Positions 12,285 through 21,717 of a stretch of 64,000 bases of DNA are shown here, piece by piece; the first letter of the stretch is position 1, and each line of letters opens with the position of its first letter. A program made the position numbers and the translations under genes. Below the pieces are notes generated by a model. The model was not told the DNA's origin. It saw nothing but the letters and a program-made list of their open reading frames with translations, and did no database searches. Origin of the DNA: Methylobacterium gossipiicola (GTDB lineage: Bacteria > Pseudomonadota > Alphaproteobacteria > Rhizobiales > Beijerinckiaceae); the NCBI RefSeq assembly GCF_900113485.1, contig NZ_FOPM01000002.1, positions 1-64,000 of the forward strand, given 5' to 3'.

Positions 12285-13697
12285 ATGGCCAAGACTGCAG
12301 CCGACGTCCTGAAGGAAATCAAGGACAACGACGTCAAGTACGTGGACTTCCGGTTCACCGACCCGCGCGGCAAGTGGCAGCACGTCACGTTCGACGTCTC
12401 CCTCGTGGACGACGAGATTTTCACCGACGGCACCATGTTCGATGGCTCCTCCATCGCCGGCTGGAAGGCCATCAACGAATCCGACATGCTGCTGATGCCG
12501 GACCCGGCCACCGCCTGTATGGACCCGTTCTTCTCCGCCTCCACCATGTCCATCGTCTGCGACGTGCTGGAACCGTCCACGGGCGCACCCTACAGCCGCG
12601 ATCCGCGCGGCACGGCGAAGCTGGCGGAAGCCTACCTCAAGTCCACGGGCATCGGCGACACGATCTATGTCGGCCCCGAGGCCGAGTTCTTCGTGTTCGA
12701 CGACGTGAAGTTCGCCTCCGACCCGTACCAGACCGGCTTCAAGCTCGACTCCACCGAGCTGCCCATCAACGGCTTCACCGATTACGAGGGCGGCAACCTC
12801 GGTCACCGCATCCCCATGAAGGGCGGCTACTTCCCGGTGCCCCCGCAGGATTCGGCCCAGGACATGCGCGGTGAGATGCTCGCCGCCATGCAGTCCATGG
12901 GCGTGAAGGTCGAGAAGCACCATCACGAGGTGGCGAGCGCCCAGCACGAGCTCGGCATGAAGTTCGACACCCTCACGCTGCTCGCCGACCACATGCAGAT
13001 CTACAAGTACTGCATCCACAACGTCGCCCAGAGCTACGGCAAGACCGCGACGTTCATGCCGAAGCCCGTCTACGGCGATAACGGCTCGGGCATGCACGTG
13101 CACCAGTCGATCTGGAAGGACGGCAAGCCGCTGTTCGCCGGCGACAAGTACGCCGACCTCAGCCAGGAATGCCTGTGGTTCATCGGAGGCACGATCAAGC
13201 ACGCCAAGGCGCTCAACGCCTTCACCAATCCGTCGACCAACTCCTACAAGCGCCTGGTGCCGGGCTACGAGGCCCCCGTGCTGCTGGCCTACTCCGCCCG
13301 CAACCGCTCGGCCTCCTGCCGCATTCCGTGGACGACGAACCCGAAGGCCAAGCGCGTCGAGGTCCGCTTCCCCGATCCGATGGCGAACCCCTACCTCGCC
13401 TTCTCGGCCCTGCTCATGGCCGGCATCGACGGCATCCTGAACAAGATCGATCCGGGTCCGGCCATGGACAAGGATCTCTACGACCTGCCCCCGCGCGAGC
13501 TGAAGCAGATCCCGACCGTCTGCGGCTCGCTGCGCGAGGCCCTGGAAAACCTCGACCGCGACCGCGCCTTCCTCAAGATGGGCAACGTCTTCACCGACGA
13601 TCAGATCGACTCGTTCATCGAGCTCAAGATGACGGAAGTGATGCGCTACGAGATGACCCCGCACCCCGTCGAGTTCACGATGTACTACTCGCTCTAA
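12285..13697 (+). CDS. glnA: Glutamine synthetase type I
   Basis: Dodecameric enzyme that makes glutamine from glutamate, ammonia and ATP, the entry point for ammonium. The product is 470 residues, the GSI-beta length. It has the N-terminal beta-grasp segment with DGSSIAGW, metal and ATP site residues in [10 protein letters not shown] and HVHQS, and [17 protein letters not shown]. The adenylylation site Tyr399 lies in LYDLPPRE, so activity should be covalently controlled by GlnE and PII. The start follows AGGAG at a good distance. A strong terminator follows. Confidence 0.97.
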   Translation: MAKTAADVLKEIKDNDVKYVDFRFTDPRGKWQHVTFDVSLVDDEIFTDGTMFDGSSIAGWKAINESDMLLMPDPATACMDPFFSASTMSIVCDVLEPSTGAPYSRDPRGTAKLAEAYLKSTGIGDTIYVGPEAEFFVFDDVKFASDPYQTGFKLDSTELPINGFTDYEGGNLGHRIPMKGGYFPVPPQDSAQDMRGEMLAAMQSMGVKVEKHHHEVASAQHELGMKFDTLTLLADHMQIYKYCIHNVAQSYGKTATFMPKPVYGDNGSGMHVHQSIWKDGKPLFAGDKYADLSQECLWFIGGTIKHAKALNAFTNPSTNSYKRLVPGYEAPVLLAYSARNRSASCRIPWTTNPKAKRVEVRFPDPMANPYLAFSALLMAGIDGILNKIDPGPAMDKDLYDLPPRELKQIPTVCGSLREALENLDRDRAFLKMGNVFTDDQIDSFIELKMTEVMRYEMTPHPVEFTMYYSL

Positions 13698-13702
13698 GGC
13701 GA

Positions 13703-13731
13703 GCGGGCCGGGCCTTCGCGCCCGGCTTTTT
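13703..13731 (+). terminator. glnA terminator
   Basis: gccgggc (13707-13713) and gcccggc (13720-13726) form a stem with a six-base loop, directly followed by five T residues. Classical intrinsic terminator. Confidence 0.85.
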
Positions 13732-13833
13732 CAGACACGTGCGACGCCGGGGCCTTGATCGGGGGCTCCGGCGTTTCGCGTTGCGGCGGCTCTCATCCTC
13801 GGAGCGTCGCGATTTGGCATTCGGCGCGGTTCG

Positions 13834-14172
13834 ATGTCACAATTTAAGATAGACTTACGTCTCGAATACTCTGCCGCCGTAACTCTGGGCGGGCTTTCCC
13901 ACTCGACCGACGCACGCCGACGTCCCATGGCACGCAAGCCTCCTCTTCGACGATCGCTTCCACCCGAATTCAAGACGCCAGGCGACCACTTCCATCAAGA
14001 CATCGACTTTGATGCCAAGACGTTCCCGGAATTGGCAATTCATTTAGCCGGTTGCTTCTCGGATGACGCACGGTCGGTGCCGCTGGCGTTTCTCATCGAT
14101 CGTGTCGATTTCGCTTCCGCCGAGGACGTGAAATCGCACTGGAACGCGGCCTGTACGGATCTGTGGTTCTGA
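13834..14172 (+). CDS. Small protein of unknown function
   Basis: Open frame of 112 codons, not recognised. The N-terminal third is basic (MARKPPLRRSLPPEFK from an internal ATG at 13927). The C-terminal part looks folded and acidic (DHFHQDIDFDAKTFPELAIHLAGCF, then an amphipathic segment ending DLWF). No signal peptide and no membrane segment. Ribosome binding sites before both candidate starts are poor. The surrounding DNA is visibly richer in A and T than glnA, so it may be acquired or a decaying gene. The start is uncertain. Confidence 0.4.
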   Translation: MSQFKIDLRLEYSAAVTLGGLSHSTDARRRPMARKPPLRRSLPPEFKTPGDHFHQDIDFDAKTFPELAIHLAGCFSDDARSVPLAFLIDRVDFASAEDVKSHWNAACTDLWF

Positions 14173-14367
14173 GACGGCGAGGAGGTGCGCCGTCTGCCGG
14201 CGGCCATTCGCGACGCCCTCGGCCAGGGTCGAACCCGGACCGGATGGGCAGCGGCAAGCACGGGCCGAACCCATGGCCGCAGAATTCTGCCACCGAAGCG
14301 GCGGTGATCGCCCCACTCCCCCTCACGCCATCGCCGCCGCCCGCGCGGTCTGCTACGGCAGACAGCC

Positions 14368-15516
14368 ATGCTTCGCTCCGTCCTCTTCCGCTTACATTGG
14401 ATTCTTGGCCTCACTGCCGGGCTTGTCCTTGTCGTCGTCGCCCTGACGGGGGCTTTGATGAGTTACGAGGAGGCCATAGGCGATTGGGCCGACCACGACC
14501 GGGCCTTCGTCGCGGTCCAGACGACGCCCCGCCTCGGCCCCGAGGCCCTGATCGCCCACGTGGAAGCGCAGCGGCCGGGCGCGAAGGTCAACACCGTCAC
14601 CCTCTCGTCCGATCCGGCGCGGAGCGCGCGCATCCGCTTCGCCGTCGCGGACAAGAATGGCGCACGGCCGCCCTCGTCCTATCTCGACCCGTATGACGGG
14701 CGTTACCTCGGCGCGCCGCGCCTCGAAGCGGCGTTCGCGACGATCCGCGACCTGCATCGCTGGCTCCTCCTGCCCGGCGAGGGCAAGGGTTGGGGCCGCA
14801 CCATCACGGGCGCGAGCGCTGTGGCACTCCTGGTCTTCCTCGGAACCGGCCTCTATCTGCGCTGGCCGAAAATCCATTCCTGGCGGATCTGGCTGAAACC
14901 GAATCTCGGACGTCTCGGCCGCCCGCGCTGGTGGTCGCTCCACACCATCGCGGGGACCTGGCTGCTGCCGGTCTATGCGGTTATCGCCCTGTCGGGCTTA
15001 TGGTGGTCCTACGATTGGTACCGCGACGCCGCGACCTGGGTACTCACCGGCGAGGGCCCACGCGCGAAACCCGCCCGCACCGCCGTGCGCGGGAAGGAAC
15101 CGCCGGCCCTCGACAGGGCCTGGGCGACGTTCCAGGCCGGAGAAGGCCGGGACGCGACCCTCGCCATCCTGACGGTCCCCAACCCCGACGCGGCTACGAT
15201 CCGCATCCGCTACCAACTCGGGGCGTCCCGCCTGCGCAACGAGGTGACGTTTGATTCTGCCACCGGAGCGCGAGTGTCCGCCGCCCGTGACGCCGACAAG
15301 GCACTGGGCCGGCGCATGGCCGACAACATGCTCGAAGTGCATCGCGGACGCTTCTTCGGCGACGCCATCGCGTTCGTATTCTTCGCGGCCTCCCTGCTGA
15401 TGCCCCTCTTGGCCGCGAGCGGCCTCGTGCTCTACGTCCTGCGCCGCCGCGCGGCCCGGCGGCGGGCACGGGTGACAAGCGCCGGGATCGGTCCGGCCCA
15501 GGGCCTCGAAGCCTGA
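14368..15516 (+). CDS. PepSY-associated transmembrane protein
   Basis: The 382-residue inner-membrane protein belongs to the PepSY_TM family. A first membrane helix is at residues 10-31 (WILGLTAGLVLVVVALTG). A large periplasmic domain follows, then helices near 145-168, 193-215 and 340-365, with further periplasmic PepSY-like sequence between them. Conserved His residues sit at helix ends (RLHWI, DLHRWLLLPG, SLHTIAG), as in members thought to bind haem and reduce ferric siderophores. No TonB receptor or siderophore gene is adjacent, so the iron link is family knowledge only. Confidence 0.8.
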   Translation: MLRSVLFRLHWILGLTAGLVLVVVALTGALMSYEEAIGDWADHDRAFVAVQTTPRLGPEALIAHVEAQRPGAKVNTVTLSSDPARSARIRFAVADKNGARPPSSYLDPYDGRYLGAPRLEAAFATIRDLHRWLLLPGEGKGWGRTITGASAVALLVFLGTGLYLRWPKIHSWRIWLKPNLGRLGRPRWWSLHTIAGTWLLPVYAVIALSGLWWSYDWYRDAATWVLTGEGPRAKPARTAVRGKEPPALDRAWATFQAGEGRDATLAILTVPNPDAATIRIRYQLGASRLRNEVTFDSATGARVSAARDADKALGRRMADNMLEVHRGRFFGDAIAFVFFAASLLMPLLAASGLVLYVLRRRAARRRARVTSAGIGPAQGLEA

Positions 15517-15791
15517 GGCGACGGCTTGGCCGCAGCGCTCCGTATATGCGGATTGAGGTGAGGGGGCGCCGGATACCGATCTCGGAGAACCTTCCCATGC
15601 CCCTCGCAGCTTCGCGCAACGCCGCCCCGCACCTTGTCGCCGCCCCCGACGGCGACCGTTGCCCGAGGCCGATTCATACGGTTGCCGGATGATCCAATTG
15701 GCTTCCGACGAGCGCGTGAGAAAACGTCCCAGCGGCTCGGAAATTGGCGCGGGCCTTGCGCTGCGATCAGGGCCGCGGATCCAATGACCGG

Positions 15792-16124
15792 ATGTTCATG
15801 AACGACCTCAGACACCTCCTCGCCAGTCTCGTGAAAGCGGCCCTGATGGGAGAGGACCGCGCCAGCCTCCTGTGGCGCGAGGAGGCCCGACAGAGCCACG
15901 CCCGCATCGCCCTCGACCCCGCGACGGTCGCCTCCCTCAAGATCGACGGGATGTGGACGCTCGCCGTGGGCGACGCCGAGGCACCCGAGTTCCGTGACGC
16001 GGAGGGACAGGTCGAGTTCGGTCTCCCCGCCCTGTGTCCCTTCGGCCTGAACGAAATCACCGACCCCGATCTCGACATCGATGCGGCCGTCGAGCGCATC
16101 CGCAAGTCCGCCGCGACGGGATGA
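15792..16124 (+). CDS. Conserved small acidic protein, function unknown
   Basis: About 110 residues, soluble and acidic, with no signal peptide. The order is a helical N-terminus (DLRHLLASLVKAALMGEDRA), a beta-rich centre (IDGMWTLAVGD, QVEFGLPALCPF), and a helical end (LDIDAAVERIRKSAATG). I do not recognise the family. The start could be ATG 15792 or 15798; the frame is open from 15744. It lies upstream of rnr but is not obviously co-transcribed (118 bases apart). Confidence 0.55.
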   Translation: MFMNDLRHLLASLVKAALMGEDRASLLWREEARQSHARIALDPATVASLKIDGMWTLAVGDAEAPEFRDAEGQVEFGLPALCPFGLNEITDPDLDIDAAVERIRKSAATG

Positions 16125-16242
16125 TCCGCCGCCACGGGATGAACGATGTTGAGGGCGGGCTGCGTGCCGTTGTCCGGAAGCGCCCGCGCGCCCATGTTAC
16201 GGCGACAGGCCATGATTCCATGCTGGGATCGGCCGACATCTC

Positions 16243-18591
16243 TTGCGCAGGGTCACGACCCCGCGCCGCGAGCCCGTTGATTTGGCCAAGCGTATCAATC
16301 CGAACCCCGGGCGCCCCGCCCTCCCCTCCCGTGAGGACATTCTCGCCTTTATCGCGAGCGCGACCGAGAAGGTCGGCAAACGCGAGATCGCGGCGGCCTT
16401 CGGCATCAAGGGGGCCGACCGCATCGGCCTCAAGCGCATCCTGAAGGAGATTGAAGAGGACGGGGCCATCGAGCGCGGACGCGGCGGTCTCACCGAGGCC
16501 GGACGCCTGCCGGCGGTGGTGCTCGCCGATATCCGGTCCCGCGACCGCGACGGCGATTTCATCGCAACCCCCGTCGAGTGGGATGTGGAGAAGGGACCGC
16601 CGCCGAAGATCACCGTAATGACGCCGCGGCCGGGTCGTAAACCCGGTCTCGCGGCGCCCGGTCTCAACGACCGGGTCCTCCTACGCGTCGCCGCGACGGA
16701 GGGCGAAGCCGGGCGCTATACGGGCCGCGTCATCAAGGTGGTGGGCAAGAACAAGGCCGAGATCATCGGCGTCTACCGCGCCGGGAAGGATGGCGGACGC
16801 ATCATTCCCGTCGAGAAACGCGCGCAGGGCCGCGAGATCGCGATCCCGGCCGGCGAGGAAGGCGAGGCCCGTGACGGCGACCTCGTGAGCGTCAGCCTCC
16901 AGCGCGAGACCCAGTTCGGCCTGCCCCGGGGCCGGGTGAAGGAGCGGCTGGGATCGCTCGGCTCCGAGAAGGCGATCAGCCTCATCGCGCTTCACCTCCA
17001 CCACATCCCCCATGTGTTTTCCGCCGCGACGCTGGCGGAGGCCGACGCCGTGGCGCCCGCCGGTCTCGACGGGCGGGAAGATTGGCGGGCCGAGCCCCTC
17101 ATCACCATCGACCCGCCCGACGCCAAGGACCACGACGACGCCGTGATGGCGGTCCCCGATCCCGACCCGGCCAATCCGGGCGGCTTCGTCGTCACCGTGG
17201 CCATCGCCGACGTCGCGGCCTATGTCCGCCCAGGTTCGGCCCTCGACCGCGAAGCCCTGATGCGGGGTAATTCGGTCTACTTCCCCGACCGGGTGGTACC
17301 GATGCTGCCCGAGCGCATCTCCAACGACCTGTGTTCGCTCCGCGAGCACGAAGACCGCCCGGCCCTGGCTGTGCGCATGGTCGTCACCGCCGATGGGACG
17401 AAGCGGCGCCACAGTTTCCATCGGGTGACCATGCGCTCGCGCGCGAAGTTGTCCTACGCTCAGGCCCAGGCCGCCATCGACGGGTTTCCGGACGAAACCA
17501 CCACGCCGCTGCTCGATCCGGTCTTGCGCCCCCTCTGGTCCGCCTATGACGCCCTGAAAGCCGCCCGTGACGCGCGCGGTCCCCTGAACCTCGACCTCCC
17601 GGAGCGCAAGGTGCTCCTCACCCCTGACGGCGCCGTCGACCGCGTCGTGGTGCCGGCCCGCCTCGACGCGCACCGGCTCATCGAGGAGTTCATGATCCAG
17701 GCGAACGTCGCCGCCGCCGAGACCTTGGAACAGGCGAAACAGCCGCTGATCTACCGCGTCCACGACGAGCCGGCCCTGGAGAAGATGCGGGCTTTGGGCG
17801 AAGTGCTCGCCTCCATCGGCATCAAGATCCCGAAGGAAGGGGCCCTGCGCCCAGCCCTGTTCAACCGCCTCCTCGGGGCGGTGGCCGAGACAGAACACGC
17901 GATCTTCATCAACGAGGTGGTGCTGCGCTCCCAGGCCCAGGCGGTCTACGCCGCGCAGAACCTCGGGCATTTCGGCCTGAACCTGCGCCGCTACGCCCAC
18001 TTCACCTCGCCGATCCGACGCTACGCCGACCTCATCGTCCACCGCGCCCTCATCGCGGCCTGCCGCCTCGGACGCGACGGCCTGTCGTCGGACGTCACCG
18101 TGGGGATGCTCGATCAAATCGGCGAGCAGATCTCGGCGGCCGAGCGCCGGGCCATGGCGGCCGAGCGCGAGACCATCGACCGTCTCATCGCCCACCACCT
18201 CGCCGACCGGGTCGGGGCCGAGTTCACCGGACAGATCTCGGGCGTGACCCGCGCGGGGCTGTTCATCAAGCTCGACGAGACCGGGGCCGACGGCTTCGTG
18301 CCGATTTCGACCCTCGGCGCCGATTTCTACCGCCACGACGAGGCCCGGCACGCCCTGGTGGGCGAGCGTTCGGGCGAAACCCACCGCCTCGGCGACCGGG
18401 TCGAAGTGCGTCTCGTCGAGGCCGCCGCCGTGGCGGGTGCCCTGCGCTTTGAATTGCTGTCGGACGGCCAGTCGCGTCCGACACGCGGTCCCGCAGGCGG
18501 GAAGGCTCGCGCCACCCGCAAGGCCGGGGCGCCGGGGCGCCCCCCCGGCATCCGCAACTCCGGGTCGCGTCACCGCGGGTCGCGCCGATGA
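16243..18591 (+). CDS. rnr: Ribonuclease R
   Basis: Processive 3'-to-5' exoribonuclease that degrades structured RNA and helps ribosome and tmRNA quality control. The 782-residue product has an N-terminal winged-helix/cold-shock region, a central RNB catalytic domain starting near residue 285 with the metal-binding segment DPPDAKDHDDAV, the typical HFTSPIRRYADLIVHR signature, and a C-terminal S1 RNA-binding domain (FTGQISGVTRAGLFIKL) followed by a basic tail. The start is uncertain: TTG at 16243 gives the longest form, while a TTG at 16282 (LAKRINPNPGRPALP) matches the conserved region more closely. It leads an apparent operon with the DUF983 and Nudix genes. Confidence 0.93.
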   Translation: MRRVTTPRREPVDLAKRINPNPGRPALPSREDILAFIASATEKVGKREIAAAFGIKGADRIGLKRILKEIEEDGAIERGRGGLTEAGRLPAVVLADIRSRDRDGDFIATPVEWDVEKGPPPKITVMTPRPGRKPGLAAPGLNDRVLLRVAATEGEAGRYTGRVIKVVGKNKAEIIGVYRAGKDGGRIIPVEKRAQGREIAIPAGEEGEARDGDLVSVSLQRETQFGLPRGRVKERLGSLGSEKAISLIALHLHHIPHVFSAATLAEADAVAPAGLDGREDWRAEPLITIDPPDAKDHDDAVMAVPDPDPANPGGFVVTVAIADVAAYVRPGSALDREALMRGNSVYFPDRVVPMLPERISNDLCSLREHEDRPALAVRMVVTADGTKRRHSFHRVTMRSRAKLSYAQAQAAIDGFPDETTTPLLDPVLRPLWSAYDALKAARDARGPLNLDLPERKVLLTPDGAVDRVVVPARLDAHRLIEEFMIQANVAAAETLEQAKQPLIYRVHDEPALEKMRALGEVLASIGIKIPKEGALRPALFNRLLGAVAETEHAIFINEVVLRSQAQAVYAAQNLGHFGLNLRRYAHFTSPIRRYADLIVHRALIAACRLGRDGLSSDVTVGMLDQIGEQISAAERRAMAAERETIDRLIAHHLADRVGAEFTGQISGVTRAGLFIKLDETGADGFVPISTLGADFYRHDEARHALVGERSGETHRLGDRVEVRLVEAAAVAGALRFELLSDGQSRPTRGPAGGKARATRKAGAPGRPPGIRNSGSRHRGSRR

Positions 18592-18641
18592 GGCCGGTGG
18601 TGTAGACAGACAGCCTCCGACGAACAGGACGGACCGAGCCC

Positions 18642-19118
18642 ATGACCGCGCGCGTCGAGACCCTTCCGGCCGAACGCACCGGCCTCGTGACGTCCATGAC
18701 GCGCGGTTTCCTGGGACGCTGCCCCCATTGCGGCGAGGGTCGGATGTTCGGTCGGTTTCTCAAGGTCCGGCCGAACTGCGACGCCTGCGGGCTCGCGCTG
18801 CATAGCCACCGCGCCGACGATCTTCCGCCCTACGTGGTGATCTTCATCGTCGGCCACATCGTCGGATACTTCATCCTCGAGCTCGAGACGAATTACGACG
18901 TGCCGTTGTGGTTCCAGCTGAGCTTCTGGCCCGTCGTCACCCTGGGCTCGGCCCTCGCCCTGTTGCAACCGGTGAAGGGTGCCGTCGTCGGTCTGCAATA
19001 CGCCCTTGGCATGGGGGGCTTCGCCACGCTACCCGTCCGAAGCGTAGCCGTATCGCCCCCGGAGGAGCCTCAGCGTGGACAGAGCGACATCCGCAGCCCA
19101 GGTCTCGGCCCCGCCTGA
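18642..19118 (+). CDS. DUF983 family zinc-ribbon membrane protein
   Basis: The 158-residue protein begins with a short cytoplasmic stretch and a CPHCGEGRMF...CDACG zinc ribbon (about residues 27-50). Two membrane helices follow (YVVIFIVGHIVGYFILEL and LSFWPVVTLGSALALLQP). This is the DUF983 layout; the function is unknown. It sits 50 bases after rnr, and its 3' end overlaps the Nudix gene by 44 bases, so the three are probably one operon. The C-terminal tail after the second helix is longer than strictly needed and coincides with the overlap. Confidence 0.85.
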   Translation: MTARVETLPAERTGLVTSMTRGFLGRCPHCGEGRMFGRFLKVRPNCDACGLALHSHRADDLPPYVVIFIVGHIVGYFILELETNYDVPLWFQLSFWPVVTLGSALALLQPVKGAVVGLQYALGMGGFATLPVRSVAVSPPEEPQRGQSDIRSPGLGPA

Positions 19119-19845
19119 TCCGCCGGAGCACGGCGTCGAAAAGTCCGGCGTCGCCAGAACGGCGACCCTGCGGCCTCGCAACGCCGCGACCCTCATCATC
19201 CTCGATCGCACGAAGCGGACGCCGAGAATTCTGATGGGCCGGCGGCACCCGTCCCTCGCCTTCATGCCCGGCAAATTCGTATTTCCGGGCGGCCGCATCG
19301 AACCTGGTGATCGACATATGCCCGTGGCCGGCGCGCTCTCGGCGAGAGCCTGCGATGCCCTGGCGCTGCGCGTTCCGCGCGCCTCCCACGCGCTCGGGCG
19401 CGCCCTGGCCCTGGCCGCGATCCGGGAGACCTACGAGGAGACCGGGCTCATGCTCGGCACCCGCGAGTACGGACCGCCGGAGGCCACGCCCGAGGGCAGT
19501 TGGCAGGCATTCCGCGCGGCCGAGATCCTCCCGGACCTCGAAGACCTGCATTTCGTCGCCCGTGCCATCACCCCACCGGGCCGGCCCCGGCGGTTCGACA
19601 CCCGCTTCTTCGCCGTCGACCGCAAGGCGGTGGCGCGGGAGATCCCCGGAATTGTCACGCCGAATTCCGAGTTGGTCGAACTCGCCTGGGTGACCTTCGC
19701 GGAGGCGCGGAGCCTCGACCTGCCCCGGATCACCGGCCTCGTCCTGACGGACCTCGAAACGCAGGTGGCCGGGAACCTCGCTCCCTATCTGCCGATCCCG
19801 TTCTATTACGAGAGCCGGGGCAAGGGACAGCGGGACACCCTGTAG
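19075..19845 (+). CDS. Nudix hydrolase with an insertion in the Nudix box
   Basis: The 256-residue protein starts at GTG after an excellent GGAGGAG, within the end of the DUF983 gene. The Nudix signature is split: GGRIEPGD near residue 73 is followed by 37 residues before RETYEETG, where seven are normal. Both halves keep the metal-binding glutamates. Eukaryotic NUDT19-type CoA hydrolases also carry a long insertion here, so a CoA-ester or similar substrate is possible but not shown. The basic N-terminal 30 residues are low in conservation and may be dispensable. Confidence 0.87.
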   Translation: MDRATSAAQVSAPPDPPEHGVEKSGVARTATLRPRNAATLIILDRTKRTPRILMGRRHPSLAFMPGKFVFPGGRIEPGDRHMPVAGALSARACDALALRVPRASHALGRALALAAIRETYEETGLMLGTREYGPPEATPEGSWQAFRAAEILPDLEDLHFVARAITPPGRPRRFDTRFFAVDRKAVAREIPGIVTPNSELVELAWVTFAEARSLDLPRITGLVLTDLETQVAGNLAPYLPIPFYYESRGKGQRDTL

Positions 19846-19869
19846 AAGCGCCACCCCGCGATAGATTCA

Positions 19870-19895
19870 GGAACTCAACTCCAACCCGACCCGTT
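19870..19895 (+). promoter_or_regulatory. EcfG-type general stress promoter
   Basis: GGAAC (19870-19874), 17 bases, then CGTT (19892-19895). This is the established -35/-10 pattern of the alphaproteobacterial general stress sigma factor EcfG (GGAAC-N16/17-CGTT). The predicted transcript would start near 19903, about 24 bases before the ATG of the 28-residue membrane peptide. I found no second exact match in the other intergenic regions I scanned. Confidence 0.7.
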
Positions 19896-19926
19896 GGAGA
19901 AAAGATGTCTTCACGGGAGTTGCGTC

Positions 19927-20013
19927 ATGCTTAAGGGCGGTTTGCTTTGGCTCATCGGCATTCCCTTGCCGATCATCCTGATCATCTACTTCTTCACGGG
20001 CTGGTTGCATTAG
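19927..20013 (+). CDS. 28-residue single-helix membrane peptide, probably stress-induced
   Basis: The short frame encodes MLKGGLLWLIGIPLPIILI followed by IYFFTGWLH. Nearly the whole peptide is one hydrophobic helix with two prolines in the middle. Support for a real gene comes from GGGAG eight bases before the ATG, an exact EcfG-type promoter just upstream, and a strong terminator just downstream, which together make a compact single-gene unit. Peptides of this shape recur in alphaproteobacteria without known function. Confidence 0.7.
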   Translation: MLKGGLLWLIGIPLPIILIIYFFTGWLH

Positions 20014-20050
20014 GCGGTTTCTGCGGCACCGAAATCCGAGAGCGCATAAG

Positions 20051-20081
20051 AAAAGGCCCCGCCTCAACGGCGGGGCCTTTT
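20051..20081. terminator. Strong bidirectional terminator
   Basis: aaaaggccccgcc and ggcggggcctttt form a 13-bp stem around tcaac. It is flanked by A and T runs on both sides, so it can stop transcription from the small peptide gene (plus) and from aroG (minus). Confidence 0.88.
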
Positions 20082-20189
20082 GCGTCGTCAGAACTCCATT
20101 TGCGCCCGGCGCAATGGCGAAGTTCAGCTTCGCTCAAGCCCCGCACCGACCTCTGATCCCGCGACCACGTCGATCGCGTGGAGGCCGAC

Positions 20190-21590
20190 TCATTCCGCCG
20201 CGTCGAGGCGGGGGCGCTCGAACTCGGCCCGTTCGCGCTTCACCAGTTCGGCCGTGAGGAACGCCACCTCCAGGGCCTGCTCCGCGTTGAGGCGCGGGTC
20301 GCAGTAGGTGTGGTAACGGTCCTGCAGGTCGTCGGCCGTCAGCGCCCGGGCGCCGCCCGTGCATTCGGTGACGTCCTTACCGGTCATCTCCAGATGGATG
20401 CCGCCCGCAATCGTGCCCTCGGCCCGGTGGATGCCGAAGAAGCTCTCGATCTCCTGCATCACCCGCTCGAACGGCCGGGTCTTGTAGCCGCCGGCCGAGA
20501 TCGTGTTGCCGTGCATGGGATCGCACACCCACACCACCTTGCGGCCCTCGCGCTCCACCGCCCGGATCAGACCCGGCAGGTGATCGCCGACCTTGTCGGC
20601 GCCGAAGCGGCAGATCAGGGTGAGGCGCCCGGCCTCGTTGGCGGGGTTCAGCTGATCGATGAGGCCGATGAGTCCCTCGGCGGTCATCGACGGCCCGCAC
20701 TTCAGGCCGATGGGGTTCCGGATGCCGCGCGCGTACTCGATATGCGCGTGGTCGGCCTGACGCGTACGGTCGCCGATCCACAGCATGTGGCCCGACGTGG
20801 CGTACCACTCGCCGCTCGTGGAATCGACGCGGGTCAGCGCCTCCTCGTAGCCGAGCAGCAGGGCCTCGTGGCTGGTGTAGAAGTCCGTGGTGCGAACCTC
20901 TTGGTGCGTCTCGGGGTTGATCCCGATGGCGCGCATGAAGTCGAGGGCCTCGGTCATGCGCTCGGCGCAATCGGCGTAACGGGCCGATTGCGGCGAATCC
21001 TTCACGAAGCCGAGCATCCAGCGATGCGAGTTCTCGAGGTTGGCGTAACCGCCCGTCGCGAAGGCGCGCAGGAGGTTGAGCGTCGCCGCCGACTGGCGGT
21101 ACGCTTCGAGTTGCCGGCGCGGATCGGGCACGCGGGCCTCCTCCGTGAAGGTCAAGCCGTTGACGATGTCGCCGCGGTAGCTCGGCAGGCTGACGCCGCC
21201 GATGGTCTCGGTGGGCGACGAACGGGGCTTGGCGAACTGTCCGGCGATGCGCCCGACTTTCACCACCGGCGAGCCGCCCGCGAAGGTGAGCACCAGGGCC
21301 ATCTGCAGGAACACGCGGAAGAAATCGCGGATGTTGTCGGCCGAATGCTCGTCGAAGCTCTCGGCGCAATCACCGCCCTGGAGCAGGAACGCCTCGCCCG
21401 TCGAGACGCGCGCCAGGGCGGATTTCAGCTTCCGGGCCTCGCCTGCAAAGACCAAGGGCGGAAAGCTCGCGAGCTGGGTCTCGACGGCGGAAAGCGCAGC
21501 GGCGTCCGGATAAGCCGGCACCTGCTGGATCGGCAGGTCGCGCCAAGATTTCGGCGTCCAGCCCGTCTTCGATGTCCGACGCTCACCCAT
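20190..21590 (-). CDS. aroG: 3-deoxy-7-phosphoheptulonate synthase, class II
   Basis: First enzyme of the shikimate pathway, condensing phosphoenolpyruvate and erythrose 4-phosphate. The 466 residues and the signatures [49 protein letters not shown] and [11 protein letters not shown] are those of the class II (plant/mycobacterial) type rather than the E. coli AroFGH type. The Cys in GGDCAES and the His and Glu residues of the C-terminal half bind the metal. It stands alone, with an intrinsic terminator downstream. Confidence 0.95.
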   Translation of the reverse strand: MGERRTSKTGWTPKSWRDLPIQQVPAYPDAAALSAVETQLASFPPLVFAGEARKLKSALARVSTGEAFLLQGGDCAESFDEHSADNIRDFFRVFLQMALVLTFAGGSPVVKVGRIAGQFAKPRSSPTETIGGVSLPSYRGDIVNGLTFTEEARVPDPRRQLEAYRQSAATLNLLRAFATGGYANLENSHRWMLGFVKDSPQSARYADCAERMTEALDFMRAIGINPETHQEVRTTDFYTSHEALLLGYEEALTRVDSTSGEWYATSGHMLWIGDRTRQADHAHIEYARGIRNPIGLKCGPSMTAEGLIGLIDQLNPANEAGRLTLICRFGADKVGDHLPGLIRAVEREGRKVVWVCDPMHGNTISAGGYKTRPFERVMQEIESFFGIHRAEGTIAGGIHLEMTGKDVTECTGGARALTADDLQDRYHTYCDPRLNAEQALEVAFLTAELVKRERAEFERPRLDAAE

Positions 21591-21717
21591 GATTGTCTCC
21601 CGCCACCCCTCGGCCGGCCGTCTTCGCGCGCCGAAAGCGGCACGGAAAGCGCGGCTTATAGAGGGGTTTGTTCGCAGACGCGAGAGTCGGGGACGGTTGG
21701 TCTGCCCTGCTGCCGGA

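Noticed and set aside
13698..13833. Possible extra gene between glnA and the small unknown protein
   Set aside because: Only the glnA terminator and an AT-richer spacer are visible.
15597..15689. Short open frame (MPLAASRNAAPHLVAAPDG...) with GGAG upstream
   Set aside because: Thirty codons, composition of random GC-rich DNA, no hydrophobic or conserved segment; not supported as a gene.
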